Virus record (IMG/VR): IMGVR_UViG_3300021127_000016
Coordinates: 1-40,405 of that record
DNA: 40,405 bases
Source: a virus
Direction: 5' to 3' (one strand)
Shown here: positions 9,070 through 16,972 of the stretch, piece after piece
Layout: each line of letters opens with the position of its first letter
How positions within the stretch are numbered: position 1 is the first letter of the stretch
Made by a program: the position numbers and the translations under genes
The notes under the pieces: model-generated
What the model saw: the letters and a program-made list of their open reading frames with translations, nothing else
Database searches by the model: none
What the model was told of the DNA's origin: nothing

Positions 9070-9528
9070 TTACTTGTAATTATTTGACCTTACGGTTATC
9101 CAATAACGGATTCTTTGCGTTGCGCTGGTTGACTTAACAACAACACGAACATAATTGCCGTAAAATGGATAATAATTCAAGAAAAACGATTGATTGGTCA
9201 AGGTTTCGCCAGACCCAACGCCGTTATGTGACCAACCGCTGTTTGTGTACGTAACCGTGTCGCCCTTCAACGCGTTAAAATGAACGCCGTCAACGGAACG
9301 TTGAACAATAAACGACCCTGCGGGTGCGCCAGAAATTGAATCAACCGCAAAGGTGAAACCCAAGGATTGAGAAACCAACGCGCCAACATTGACTGTTTGC
9401 GTGTAAATGGTTTTTGAAGCGATAAGCGTGTCATACGCTGCACGTCCCGAAGCAACGCGAACGAATACTTGTGAATTAGCCGAAAAAGCCAAGGTCAAGA
9501 TTAACAGCAAAGAAAATATTTTTTTCAT
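9070..9528 (-). CDS. Signal-peptide protein next to the major capsid gene (decoration candidate)
   Basis: 152 residues. The N terminus (MKKIFSLLLILTLAFSANSQ) is a textbook Sec signal peptide, with probable cleavage before the Gln of ANS-Q, as is common in Bacteroidota. The mature part is a beta-rich domain of about 130 residues containing GAPAGSFIVQRSVDGVHFNA, a fold-like pattern seen in host exported and phage decoration proteins. It is the first gene beyond the capsid terminator. Finding an export signal on a protein inside the head module is unusual. It may be a virion surface protein, or a secreted protein acting on the host envelope. Confidence 0.82.
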   Translation of the reverse strand: MKKIFSLLLILTLAFSANSQVFVRVASGRAAYDTLIASKTIYTQTVNVGALVSQSLGFTFAVDSISGAPAGSFIVQRSVDGVHFNALKGDTVTYTNSGWSHNGVGSGETLTNQSFFLNYYPFYGNYVRVVVKSTSATQRIRYWITVRSNNYK

Positions 9529-9552
9529 GGTTTCAGTTTTTTTTTAATGTTT

Positions 9553-9585
9553 AAAAACAAGGGCGGATTTCACACCGCCCTTTTT
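9553..9585 (-). terminator. Rho-independent terminator after the major capsid gene
   Basis: The stem AAGGGCGG/CCGCCCTT (9559..9566 with 9575..9582) has an 8-nt loop and is followed on the minus strand by GTTTTT. It lies 3 bp beyond the capsid stop codon. Such a site after the capsid gene usually lets capsid transcripts outnumber distal ones. Confidence 0.85.
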
Positions 9586-9587
9586 GT

Positions 9588-10763
9588 TTATACTAAAGCG
9601 AACGCCTGAAAGGTTGTTTCACCTGCATTGCTCAACGGCGCGTTTTCGAAAGCTAAATCTTGCGAAAATTCATAGTTGATTAAAATATCTTGGGTGTAAC
9701 CACCAACCGCGGTTGAATCCTGTGCAATGAACCATTCGAAAACCGCATAAGAAAGGTCGTCAATTGGATTAATGAAAGTCGAATACTTCCATTGTGCCAT
9801 TTGAATACCTTCTTTGTTTTGGCGTGGAATCCAATCCAACACCGCAGCAGTTCCGTCTGGAACAGCAATCCAAAAACCTTTGTTGTAACCCAACGCAACG
9901 GCTTTCGCGGTCAAGAAGATTGAACGCACATAGGTTTTTCCTTCGAACTGGAACGAAGTGTTTTGATAGTTCTCAATTCCTTGTTTCGCAAGGAAAGCGA
10001 ATTTATTAAATGAAATTGAATCGCAGAAAATGGTCAACTTCAGCCCTCCGTACCTGTTTTCAGCCATTGCCGAATCTGTTATTTGAATTGGACGATTGCC
10101 ATTGTTTGCGTCGTTGATTTCGAACACGTTTGTGGTCGTGTTGAAATTACCTTCGGCGGTCGCAATATTCACCTGCGAACGTGTGTTGAACAAGAAATTC
10201 GTTGCGTTGGTTTCGTTTCCTTCGCTGAAGTTTTTCAACACGTTCGCAATTTCATTCGCCAACATTTCGTCGTATGAATAAACGTTGTCGTCGGCTTGTT
10301 TCAACGAAATGCTGAACTTGTCGTTCCATGTAGTGAATGAAGGCGTCAATACACCGCTGTTACCTGTTACGCCAGAACTGTTGTAATTTCTACCTGTTCC
10401 AAGGGCGCGTAAAGTACGAACGTTGTAATATGCTTCTAATACACGGTCTTCACGAGTTCTTAACAACTTGTGCGACGGAATCATGATTTCGGACATTTTT
10501 CTGAATTCCTTATATGTCACTGGGTCTATTGCACGAAGTTCAGCGTTTTTGAACATATCGAACAATTTGGCTTGACCTTTCGCCAATGCTGACGGCGAAT
10601 AGTTAGCGCCCAATACACCTTCTGGCATTGGAATAATGCCGAACGTCATTAATAATGATACAGCACCGAAGGCAAGACCCACTAAAGGACTAACCGCAGT
10701 ACCGAAAGCCAATACAAGCACCAGTGCCAGTATAAAGCCGTTGAATAGTTTTGCGAGTTTCAT
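9588..10763 (-). CDS. Major capsid protein with a hydrophobic N terminus
   Basis: 391 residues. Capsid identity rests on position (after portal and scaffold-like genes, flanked by its own promoter and terminator), length, and HK97-like composition: helical spine-like region (RTREDRVLEAYYNVRTLRAL), GG/NN-rich loops, and a C-terminal stretch with Trp and Phe (WKYSTFINPIDDLSY). Residues 8-24 and 27-46 (FILALVLVLAFG; LVGLAFGAVSLLMTFGI) are hydrophobic enough to span a membrane, where typical coliphage capsid proteins carry a charged, cleaved delta domain. An internal start at the Met of IPMPEGVLGAN would remove this region, but the A-rich leader favours the long form. No phage protease gene was recognised. 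Confidence 0.85.
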   Translation of the reverse strand: MKLAKLFNGFILALVLVLAFGTAVSPLVGLAFGAVSLLMTFGIIPMPEGVLGANYSPSALAKGQAKLFDMFKNAELRAIDPVTYKEFRKMSEIMIPSHKLLRTREDRVLEAYYNVRTLRALGTGRNYNSSGVTGNSGVLTPSFTTWNDKFSISLKQADDNVYSYDEMLANEIANVLKNFSEGNETNATNFLFNTRSQVNIATAEGNFNTTTNVFEINDANNGNRPIQITDSAMAENRYGGLKLTIFCDSISFNKFAFLAKQGIENYQNTSFQFEGKTYVRSIFLTAKAVALGYNKGFWIAVPDGTAAVLDWIPRQNKEGIQMAQWKYSTFINPIDDLSYAVFEWFIAQDSTAVGGYTQDILINYEFSQDLAFENAPLSNAGETTFQAFALV

Positions 10764-10881
10764 TTGTTTTGGTTTTTTAGTTTTGGTTTTTGGTTAGTTT
10801 GTAGTGAACCTTGCCACTCGACCGAGTTTCATTATTACGTTGGGCGACCGCTTTGCGTAACAATTGCGTGTTCTTGGGTAA

Positions 10882-10889
10882 CAAATTTA
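10882..10889 (-). promoter_or_regulatory. Promoter box for the major capsid gene
   Basis: The minus strand reads TAAATTTG, matching TAnnTTTG, in the 158-bp gap between the 10922..11146 gene and the capsid gene. Start of transcription would be near 10876, leaving an untranslated leader of about 112 nt that ends in repeated ACCAAAA runs. No good -33 box was seen. The gap holds no other convincing gene. Confidence 0.55.
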
Positions 10890-10921
10890 TATAAAAGGAT
10901 TAAACACCTTTATTTTGTAGC

Positions 10922-11146
10922 CTACAATTTTTTCTTTTTGTTGTACTTCGCAATAATGTCCGATTTTTCGGCGTCTGTGAATTGTTCGAAAAACTTCCGA
11001 ATCAACATATCAATCGCCTTCGAATCTGTTTGTTTGCCGTGGAAAAATGCACGGAACAAAAGAAAATAATGTTCGGAAGGATAAGAAGACAACCGCCGAC
11101 GGTTGCTGGTTGTCTTCTTATAATTTTTGCCGTTTATTTTAGCCAT
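10922..11146 (-). CDS. Small basic hypothetical protein upstream of capsid
   Basis: 74 residues beginning MAKINGKNYKKTTSN, Lys/Arg-rich at both ends, with an aromatic middle (YPSEHYFLLFRAFFHG) and a short helical C-terminal half. It starts 1 bp after the probable scaffold gene. A 14-bp perfect inverted repeat lies within its 5' coding part (11081..11121). Function unknown; a small capsid accessory protein is possible from position. Confidence 0.72.
   Translation of the reverse strand: MAKINGKNYKKTTSNRRRLSSYPSEHYFLLFRAFFHGKQTDSKAIDMLIRKFFEQFTDAEKSDIIAKYNKKKKL
11081..11121 (-). other. 14-bp perfect inverted repeat inside a coding region
   Basis: ATAAGAAGACAACC (11081..11094) and GGTTGTCTTCTTAT (11108..11121) are exact reverse complements around a 13-nt loop. 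Within it a competing short hairpin AACCG/CGGTT (11091..11095 with 11100..11104) can form. The structure begins about 25 nt after the start codon of the 10922..11146 gene. No T-run follows, so it is not a standard terminator; RNA processing or translation control upstream of the capsid gene is possible. Confidence 0.7.
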
Positions 11147-11147
11147 T

Positions 11148-11942
11148 TTACAATGTCAATGTTTTGTCCTTGATTCGTTTTTGCATTTCACGGTTAAACG
11201 CTTCCGTGCCTTGTTTGATTTCCTTCGTTTCCATTTCCTTAATAAACGCGTCAAACGAACCAACCTTAGACGGTGCTGGGTTGTCCTTTCCTCCTGCTCC
11301 ACCGCTCACAGGTTTTGCGTAATCCTTCACAAAATCCGCCAATACCTCGTCTGGCGACAACGGCGACAGCGTTGTTTGGTTTTTTAAAACGTTTCCGCCC
11401 TTTTTGAATACTATTCCTGAATCGGTCAATTCGGTTTCAAATTCTGAATGAAAAATCGTCAACAACTTATCCTTCGGAATGATTGTGTCGGCGGTCAACT
11501 TGCCAAGGATTGTTTCGTTGATTTTGCGTTTGTTTTCCTTTTGTGTGAACTCGGTTTCAATACGTTTGCGTTCGGCAATTTCCTTTTCGTAATTGCTTTT
11601 TAACGTTCCGAAATCCGATTCCAATTCTTGAATTCGCTTATTGGGTTCGCCACCAACCTCGGTTGCAACTTTCTTTTTGTACGCCTCGGCAAATTTGTCA
11701 ATCGACTTGCCTTCGAATTCCAATCCGTATTTCTTTTTTGCCTCCTTGATTTGGATTTCAAGTTCTGCTGCTTTCGCTTCCGATTTAATATTTTCGATTC
11801 GAGTATTTAAATCCGCCTTGCGAATGATTTCAATGTCGGCAAGATTGATTTCGTGTTCCTCTGGTGCGCTTAACAACGTTGTGAATTCACCTGCTTTTAA
11901 GCCAAGGCGTTGTTCGATTTCTGAAAGATTCTTGATTGCCAT
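11148..11942 (-). CDS. Probable capsid scaffolding protein
   Basis: 264 residues, acidic and helical, with a long coiled coil over about residues 45-150 (IENIKSEAKAAELEIQIKEA, then RIQELESDFGTLKSNYEKEI), a Pro/Gly-rich linker (PVSGGAGGKDNPAPSK) and a basic C-terminal helix (EMQKRIKDKTLTL). A coiled coil ending in a short basic helix is the classic scaffold design, the tail binding the capsid protein. It lies between portal and capsid genes, the usual scaffold position. No Ser-His protease motif was noticed, so it is likely scaffold only. Confidence 0.8.
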   Translation of the reverse strand: MAIKNLSEIEQRLGLKAGEFTTLLSAPEEHEINLADIEIIRKADLNTRIENIKSEAKAAELEIQIKEAKKKYGLEFEGKSIDKFAEAYKKKVATEVGGEPNKRIQELESDFGTLKSNYEKEIAERKRIETEFTQKENKRKINETILGKLTADTIIPKDKLLTIFHSEFETELTDSGIVFKKGGNVLKNQTTLSPLSPDEVLADFVKDYAKPVSGGAGGKDNPAPSKVGSFDAFIKEMETKEIKQGTEAFNREMQKRIKDKTLTL

Positions 11943-11946
11943 TTGT

Positions 11947-12153
11947 TTATTGATTTGGTTTGGTTATTGATTCGATTTCGTTTAAAAAATTATTGTATTT
12001 CTCCGCTTCCGCGAAACCGTCCCTGAATCCTGTTATATATCCGAACATTCGCTCCTGAACAACATTCATTGGAATTTTATTTCGCAATGACAATGTCGTT
12101 AACTCAATGTTGCGCAACAAAATAATGGATTCAAGGACTGTTGGGTCAATCAT
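11947..12153 (-). CDS. Small hypothetical protein between portal and scaffold
   Basis: 68 residues from the start MIDPTVLESII, ending KYNNFLNEIESITKPNQ. This start gives an 8-bp overlap with the upstream gene; a start seven codons earlier (12174) is possible but would overlap by 29 bp. The protein is helical with no recognisable motif and starts the head-assembly group. Function unknown. Confidence 0.7.
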   Translation of the reverse strand: MIDPTVLESIILLRNIELTTLSLRNKIPMNVVQERMFGYITGFRDGFAEAEKYNNFLNEIESITKPNQ

Positions 12154-12583
12154 TTGTCGGTTCTGTCGGCTCAATAGGTTGAACTGCTTCTTTTTCTTTT
12201 CGTGGTTTACGTGTGCGCGTTTCGGCTAAATCCTTCACAGCCTCCGCCAACATACGTGACCCACTCGTTGCAATACGTTCCGCTTCGCGACGCGCTTCAA
12301 TGTCCGCGGTTAATTTCTTTTTGAATTCGCGTGTCGCTTGGTAATCAACCTCGTAAAATTTACCGCTGTTTTCCCACTGCGAATTGAAAATGATTGCCAA
12401 TTCCTTTTCGACAACCTTCTTTTCGGCAACAACTTTTTTCATTACAGGATTGAATACCTTGCCGTCTCGCCCGAATTTCACTTCGTTGGCAATTACAAAA
12501 TGGCAATCCTTGAATTCGTTCATGAATTCGTCAATTTCGCGTTGTTTTTGTTCAGGCGTCAAGCCTTTTTTTGCTTCTTTCAT
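12146..12583 (-). CDS. Hypothetical helical protein downstream of the portal gene
   Basis: 145 residues beginning MKEAKKGLTPEQKQ. It is highly charged and mostly helical, with a C-terminal tail rich in Lys/Arg then Pro/Glu (TRKPRKEKEAVQP). It starts 4 bp after the portal stop. It could be a head accessory or internal protein. The family is not recognised. Confidence 0.76.
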   Translation of the reverse strand: MKEAKKGLTPEQKQREIDEFMNEFKDCHFVIANEVKFGRDGKVFNPVMKKVVAEKKVVEKELAIIFNSQWENSGKFYEVDYQATREFKKKLTADIEARREAERIATSGSRMLAEAVKDLAETRTRKPRKEKEAVQPIEPTEPTND

Positions 12584-12587
12584 TGGA

Positions 12588-14249
12588 TTATTGATTTATT
12601 GGTTGGTTATTAATCGCCTCCAACTTCAGCGTTGGAAGGTATGTTTCGAAATCCGTTGCAAATTTTGCTTGAAGTTGTTCAACCTCCATTTTCTCCGAGC
12701 CGTCTGGAAGGTTTTTCCACCATGCATGAAAATAAATTTTCCGTGCAACTTCCTTCGCGCCGAAGAATTGGAAAATTTCGGCTGTTGAATTATGCAGGTA
12801 TGGTTCGACACGCGCCTTTTTCAATTCCTGCTTCAGCCAATTCGGGTCGTTTTTGAATTTTACGGTCAACAATTCGTCAAAAATACCGTCCAATACAATC
12901 GAGTTATCCCCAGCTTTTTTAGCGTCTTCGTATTTTTGCTGAATCGTGTCAATGCCTTCCAAAATATAACGCCTTCCGTACACTATCAACGACACGTCTT
13001 CCTCCTTCGGTTTCGTGGTGTCAATACAATTCGCAACCCATTCCGTAATCTTCCACTCAATCCATTCAGCTGCGTTTGCGTATGAATTCAATTTGTTGAT
13101 TTGCGGTTGCATATCGTAATGGATTTCCGTCGCCGTTTTTTGAATTTGCTTCCGTGGTGCAACGCCCCAAAGCGTCTTGAACGTGTTGTCTTCGAGCGTT
13201 TCCAATTCCTCGTTCATTTTCGCCCACGTTTCAAGGTCTGGGCTTGAAAATCCCATAATGTCATCGCCAGACATAATCGGTTCGCCTTCCTTTGGCAACG
13301 GTAAATTCATTATTTCGCCAACGTCTGGGTTGCCCATTAATCCTGTTCCAGAACACGACTTACATTGCCCTGCACCGCTTTTTTTCGTGCCTTTGCATTC
13401 CTGACAAAACATTGTGCGACGCCAATGCTTCGGGAATCCTTGCAAAAATTTATAAATAATTTTAATCGACAAATCCCTTGCGTACTCCTTCGCAATATCT
13501 TCTACCTCGAATATAGGCGACAACCGTTTGCCGAATTTATTTGTAATGTCTGAATTTATTATCGCAGGTGTTTCACCGAATGGGTGTTCAAATGTTTTTG
13601 TAGGTTCTTCGATGATTGCGAAATCCTCGCCAGTTTGGATAATGGTGCGAACCATTAGGTCATCAACAATTGTCCAAACCAATGAACCTTCAACGCTCTT
13701 TGTGTCGGGTTCAAACAAAATCCATTCAACCAATTGTCCTTTCGGTTCATAGTTCCGCACCGCGCCAATTGATTGATAGGTCGGATAAATTTTATCCAAT
13801 CCGTTTTCGTTAGTTGTGTATGTAACGTAAATGACACCAGCAGGGTCGGTGTGGTAATTATTCAACCATTGCGATTGAATATACCTTTCGATGCTCTTGC
13901 CGTCGCGAATGTTGGAAATAATGTCAAGAAGTTTTGCCGTGTCGTCGTCCGACAATTGGTGCGAACCGCCCTTGTAATCCTTAACGCCACCTGTCGAACA
14001 AAAAACGTTTTCAATTGGTTTGAATAACCTTGCGAAGAAATCGACCGTGTTTCGCGAATACTTTTTGCGCAATGCTGCCTTTGCAGGTGATTCGATTTTT
14101 TCTATATGTTCGATTAGTTCGTCGGCAAATTCTTCGCCAGACACCAAGGCGCAAAGTTTTTTGTTGTACTTCCGCGCGTCGACAACCCATTTCGGAGCTG
14201 TTTGGTTGGCTTTAATAATCGAAAACGATTGTTCGTCGGTAAGAATCAT
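12588..14249 (-). CDS. Portal protein with an inserted DnaJ-like zinc finger
   Basis: 553 residues. Portal identity rests on size, position between terminase and scaffold/capsid genes, and a portal-like architecture: N-terminal alpha/beta part, long helices near residues 340-410 (TWAKMNEELETLEDN, then MQPQINKLNSYANAAEWIEW) and a helical C terminus. Residues 282-303 hold CxxCKGT...CxxCSGTG (Cys 282, 285, 296, 299), the pattern of the DnaJ/Hsp40 cysteine-rich zinc finger. Such a finger is not part of well-studied coliphage portals and may add a metal-stabilised loop or partner site. A TAACTTTG box ends 6 nt before the start codon. Confidence 0.85.
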   Translation of the reverse strand: MILTDEQSFSIIKANQTAPKWVVDARKYNKKLCALVSGEEFADELIEHIEKIESPAKAALRKKYSRNTVDFFARLFKPIENVFCSTGGVKDYKGGSHQLSDDDTAKLLDIISNIRDGKSIERYIQSQWLNNYHTDPAGVIYVTYTTNENGLDKIYPTYQSIGAVRNYEPKGQLVEWILFEPDTKSVEGSLVWTIVDDLMVRTIIQTGEDFAIIEEPTKTFEHPFGETPAIINSDITNKFGKRLSPIFEVEDIAKEYARDLSIKIIYKFLQGFPKHWRRTMFCQECKGTKKSGAGQCKSCSGTGLMGNPDVGEIMNLPLPKEGEPIMSGDDIMGFSSPDLETWAKMNEELETLEDNTFKTLWGVAPRKQIQKTATEIHYDMQPQINKLNSYANAAEWIEWKITEWVANCIDTTKPKEEDVSLIVYGRRYILEGIDTIQQKYEDAKKAGDNSIVLDGIFDELLTVKFKNDPNWLKQELKKARVEPYLHNSTAEIFQFFGAKEVARKIYFHAWWKNLPDGSEKMEVEQLQAKFATDFETYLPTLKLEAINNQPINQ

Positions 14250-14255
14250 ACGTCA

Positions 14256-14263
14256 CAAAGTTA
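14256..14263 (-). promoter_or_regulatory. TAnnTTTG box at the portal start
   Basis: The minus strand reads TAACTTTG, then TGACGT, then the ATG of the portal gene. It overlaps the stop codon of the upstream zinc protein by 3 bases. The spacing would give a nearly leaderless transcript. No -33 box was found, so it is a candidate only. Confidence 0.4.
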
Positions 14264-14443
14264 GGTAAATTTGCGTTTAAAATAGGCAACCGAACGGCGA
14301 AACCAGTTGTTTTCGCAGTTCTTACAAATCCAAGCGTCGCATTGTTTACAAAAAACGACAACCTTTATTTCTGAATTTCCGTCAACCAATTGGCACACGT
14401 CACAAACGCCCTGTGTATGTTTACTACACGATTTGCAGCCCAT
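14261..14443 (-). CDS. Small Cys-rich zinc-binding protein
   Basis: 60 residues with four CxxC-type pairs: C3/C6, C14/C17, C32/C35 and C40/C43 (MGCKSCSKH; CDVCQL; FCKQCDAWICKNC). Eight Cys could bind two zinc ions in a treble-clef or RING-like arrangement. The C terminus is basic (FRRSVAYFKRKFT). It overlaps the upstream gene by 20 bp, sits between packaging genes and portal, and may be an adaptor or nucleic-acid binding protein. Function unknown. Confidence 0.75.
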   Translation of the reverse strand: MGCKSCSKHTQGVCDVCQLVDGNSEIKVVVFCKQCDAWICKNCENNWFRRSVAYFKRKFT

Positions 14444-14723
14444 TTTCAGCCGATTTTACAATTGTTCCGTCGCGTTTTATTCCAGTGAGGGGTTTAATGT
14501 TTGCTTTGCACGATTCCTGAAACGCGTCTATTCGCAATTTGATTCCTTCCTTCAACTTCTTGGCACAAAATGATTTCCATTTTTGTTCTAAATCCAAATA
14601 ACGCCTCAACCTTTCTTCCTCGGTGTATTCAACCGTAGTGTCGCGCAAAAAAAGACGCGTCAACGTCATTAAATGGTCTTGTATTCGCGACAATTCTCTT
14701 TTTTTACGACGTTCTGCGCTCAT
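14424..14723 (-). CDS. Hypothetical helical protein in the packaging module
   Basis: 99 residues beginning MSAERRKKRELSRIQ, strongly charged and helical (EEERLRRYLDLEQKWKSFC). Its ATG overlaps the stop of the cold-shock gene (ATGA), showing coupled translation. No motif recognised. Confidence 0.75.
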   Translation of the reverse strand: MSAERRKKRELSRIQDHLMTLTRLFLRDTTVEYTEEERLRRYLDLEQKWKSFCAKKLKEGIKLRIDAFQESCKANIKPLTGIKRDGTIVKSAENGLQIV

Positions 14724-14929
14724 TTAGTGATTGTTACGTCAATTGCAACTGTCCCCCTTTTGCTTTCTCCAATTCCGTATGTCACCGAATCCCCTTCGCG
14801 AATCTTGTCAATCAAGCCAGTCGCGTGAACGAATTGCTCCTTGCCTCCGTCGTCGGGTAAAATGAATCCGTAACCTTTTGAAACGTTAAAAAATTTAACC
14901 TTGCCAGTGTGTTTAAGTGTGTGTGCCAT
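14720..14929 (-). CDS. Cold-shock domain protein
   Basis: 69 residues from MAHTLKHTGKVKFFN, the normal length for a single cold-shock domain. RNP1 is KGYGFI (with GKVKFFN before it) and RNP2 is QFVHAT. These proteins bind single-stranded RNA or DNA and melt RNA structure, often helping transcription antitermination or translation. A longer start at 14962 adding 11 residues (MFSKLKSFLKP) is possible; the AAAACCA leader before MAHT and the family length favour 14929. The site between terminase and portal is unusual. It overlaps the next gene by 4 bp. Confidence 0.9.
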   Translation of the reverse strand: MAHTLKHTGKVKFFNVSKGYGFILPDDGGKEQFVHATGLIDKIREGDSVTYGIGESKRGTVAIDVTITK

Positions 14930-14981
14930 TGGTTTTAAAAATGATTTTAATTTTGAAAACATAAATATAGGTATTTTTTTG

Positions 14982-16313
14982 TTATGAATAAATTATTGGT
15001 ATGTCGTTTGTTTCTTTTAAATCGAACCACATTCTGAACGCAAACGCGTCCGAATAGTCAGGCGAATGTCCTATCAATTCCTTTACTTGTTCCTTCGGTA
15101 ATATACGCAACTTGCCGTCGCTGTCCGATTGGTATGTTTTTATTTGTTCGTGTTCCTCGATTATCGTTTCCTTTTGCCGTGCCGATAATTCGGTCGAAAT
15201 ATAGACCTCGCCCTTGTTGACCTTTTCGGCGTATTTATAGTAACATTGCGTTTTTAGGTTTTGATAGTTTTCTCCCTTTAACGGTCGGCTGTTGTTTTGA
15301 AATCCGTTTATATCCAAGTTATCAATGACGCCACCACCGACGCCGTCCTCGTCCGCAATTATTCTACTATTCGGAATTCCATGACGTATTTTCAACGTAG
15401 TGATTGCGTTTTGAATGTCCGTCGTCCGTGACGTTTCAAATTCAACGATTTCGATTACTTCCCAACCGCGCCAGACGACAACAACAGCCTTATCGCTTCC
15501 CATTCGAGCAATGTCTGCAGTAATGTATTTATACGCGTCCTCGTTCCTTGCCTGAACGTTGGTGAACATATCCAATATGCATTCATACGTAATTAACACG
15601 TCTGGCGAATCGTCGTATTCCCATTCGCCAAATAACAAACGGCGTTTTTGTATGCCAGTTAACGTGCGGTGAAGGTTTTCCAAGTACCCGACAGGCAACA
15701 TTTTGTTGTCTTCGGGCAACGCCTGAATGAACACCTTCGAAGCGTCCAGTGTTCCATTCTTGGCGTCCTTGTAATCCTTGTATAAAAAGTTTTTCGCGGG
15801 GTTGCACGTCATTAACAACTTCAACGGCAAATTATAAACGTCGTTTTTCCAACGTCCACATGAAATGAATAAATTCGTTTTCGCTTCTTCTTCAAACTCC
15901 CCAGCCTCCTCAATCCACCCGCGTGTCATTTGCATTGAGCCGAATCGCATAAAATTCGGGTCGCTCGGTTGGTATTTAGCTTCAATCAAAAACACCTTCG
16001 AACCGTTGAACAACTTGAAAACGTTGTCCTGACCGTTGAACGTGTAATTCGCCTCGGGTATGCCCCAATGTTGAAAAACCTCGTGTATTGACGGCACGGT
16101 GAATTTACGAAGGTCGTTCAATTGTTTACGGGCAATAAAATAATGGGTTTCAGGATAAATAAACGCGTCGCCGAAAATCAATGAACAGCCAGTGTACGAC
16201 TTCGCGCCACCTTTTGAACCGCCGTAAACGATTTCCTTCACGTTCGGATTCAACCACGCCTTAGCACACGCAAACTGCTTTGGGTTGCCTTTACAATCCA
16301 GTTTTATCTCCAT
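14982..16313 (-). CDS. terL: Terminase large subunit (TerL)
   Basis: 443 residues, the DNA-packaging motor. The ATPase domain has a Walker A-like GGSKGGAKS at 31-39, a Walker B region around WIEEAGEF (133-140) with the catalytic Glu pair, and the coupling motif MTCNP (168-172). The RNase H-like nuclease domain shows ITADIARMGSD (Asp 267), ADEDGVGGG (Asp 321/323) and HSPDYSDAFAFRMW (Asp 419/422), the usual acidic residues. It overlaps the probable small subunit by 23 bp. Length is standard. One of the firmest calls in the window. Confidence 0.97.
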   Translation of the reverse strand: MEIKLDCKGNPKQFACAKAWLNPNVKEIVYGGSKGGAKSYTGCSLIFGDAFIYPETHYFIARKQLNDLRKFTVPSIHEVFQHWGIPEANYTFNGQDNVFKLFNGSKVFLIEAKYQPSDPNFMRFGSMQMTRGWIEEAGEFEEEAKTNLFISCGRWKNDVYNLPLKLLMTCNPAKNFLYKDYKDAKNGTLDASKVFIQALPEDNKMLPVGYLENLHRTLTGIQKRRLLFGEWEYDDSPDVLITYECILDMFTNVQARNEDAYKYITADIARMGSDKAVVVVWRGWEVIEIVEFETSRTTDIQNAITTLKIRHGIPNSRIIADEDGVGGGVIDNLDINGFQNNSRPLKGENYQNLKTQCYYKYAEKVNKGEVYISTELSARQKETIIEEHEQIKTYQSDSDGKLRILPKEQVKELIGHSPDYSDAFAFRMWFDLKETNDIPIIYS

Positions 16314-16704
16314 TTGTGCCTCCCTCCACGATTTGCATTCCAGTTACTGGTTGCGGTTGGTTGACGGTGAGGTTGACGTTTTGGTTTGCGTCTGGTTTGC
16401 CATAAGCGTACTCCAATAATAACCGCGCTGCTTTGCTGTCCCCTGCCAATGCACGTTTCGAAAGTGACGTTAATAACTTTTCCAATCCGTTCTTCTTTTT
16501 CGCCTCGTCTTCCGCGCCAAAAATATCAGCCAACGCGTCCTTAATGTTCGGCAACTTCGGTCTTCCTTTCGGGTTTCGTATTTCGCCCTTTTTAGACGGT
16601 CGAAGGTTCAACATACGCTTTTCTCGCCCTGTCATGGGCGCTTTTATTATCGTCACCTTCGGTTCTTCTTGTTGCGGTTGCGGTTGCTCTTCGTTTTCTT
16701 CCAT
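16291..16704 (-). CDS. terS: Terminase small subunit candidate (DUF5681-like)
   Basis: 137 residues from MEENEEQPQPQQEEP. The middle has KKGEIRNPKGRPKLPN followed by a helical stretch and LLLEYAYGKPDANQ, a pattern I associate with DUF5681 and terminase small-subunit-like proteins. A Pro/Gln/Glu-rich N terminus precedes it. It lies directly upstream of TerL and overlaps it by 23 bp, the usual place for the DNA-recognition subunit. A start at 16755 is open but would overlap the upstream gene by 47 bp, so 16704 is preferred. Confidence 0.82.
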   Translation of the reverse strand: MEENEEQPQPQQEEPKVTIIKAPMTGREKRMLNLRPSKKGEIRNPKGRPKLPNIKDALADIFGAEDEAKKKNGLEKLLTSLSKRALAGDSKAARLLLEYAYGKPDANQNVNLTVNQPQPVTGMQIVEGGTNGDKTGL

Positions 16705-16708
16705 TTCC

Positions 16709-16972
16709 CTAATTTGGTTCTTCGACAATAACATTACAATCAAATGCGCAATCAATTTCTCCCCAAATAATGTCCACGACGACGAAAATGTTCGAAGTTG
16801 GACGAATGAGTTCCGAAAGGTTCAAAATATCCACGTTGGACACAAAAACGCGTTCGCCAATTCGCGGGACGATTTTCAATTTTTTGAATTTCACCGTGGT
16901 GTATGTCAAAGGGTGCAAAACTCGTGCGCCCTTTGATTTTACCTTGAAAAATATACCGACAGAAGTTTTCAT
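16709..16972 (-). CDS. Small beta-rich hypothetical protein
   Basis: 87 residues beginning MKTSVGIFFKVKSKG, beta-rich and hydrophobic with no membrane segment (RIGERVFVSNVDILNLSEL). It starts immediately after the stop of the upstream coiled-coil gene and ends 4 bp before the terminase small subunit. No motif recognised. Confidence 0.75.
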   Translation of the reverse strand: MKTSVGIFFKVKSKGARVLHPLTYTTVKFKKLKIVPRIGERVFVSNVDILNLSELIRPTSNIFVVVDIIWGEIDCAFDCNVIVEEPN

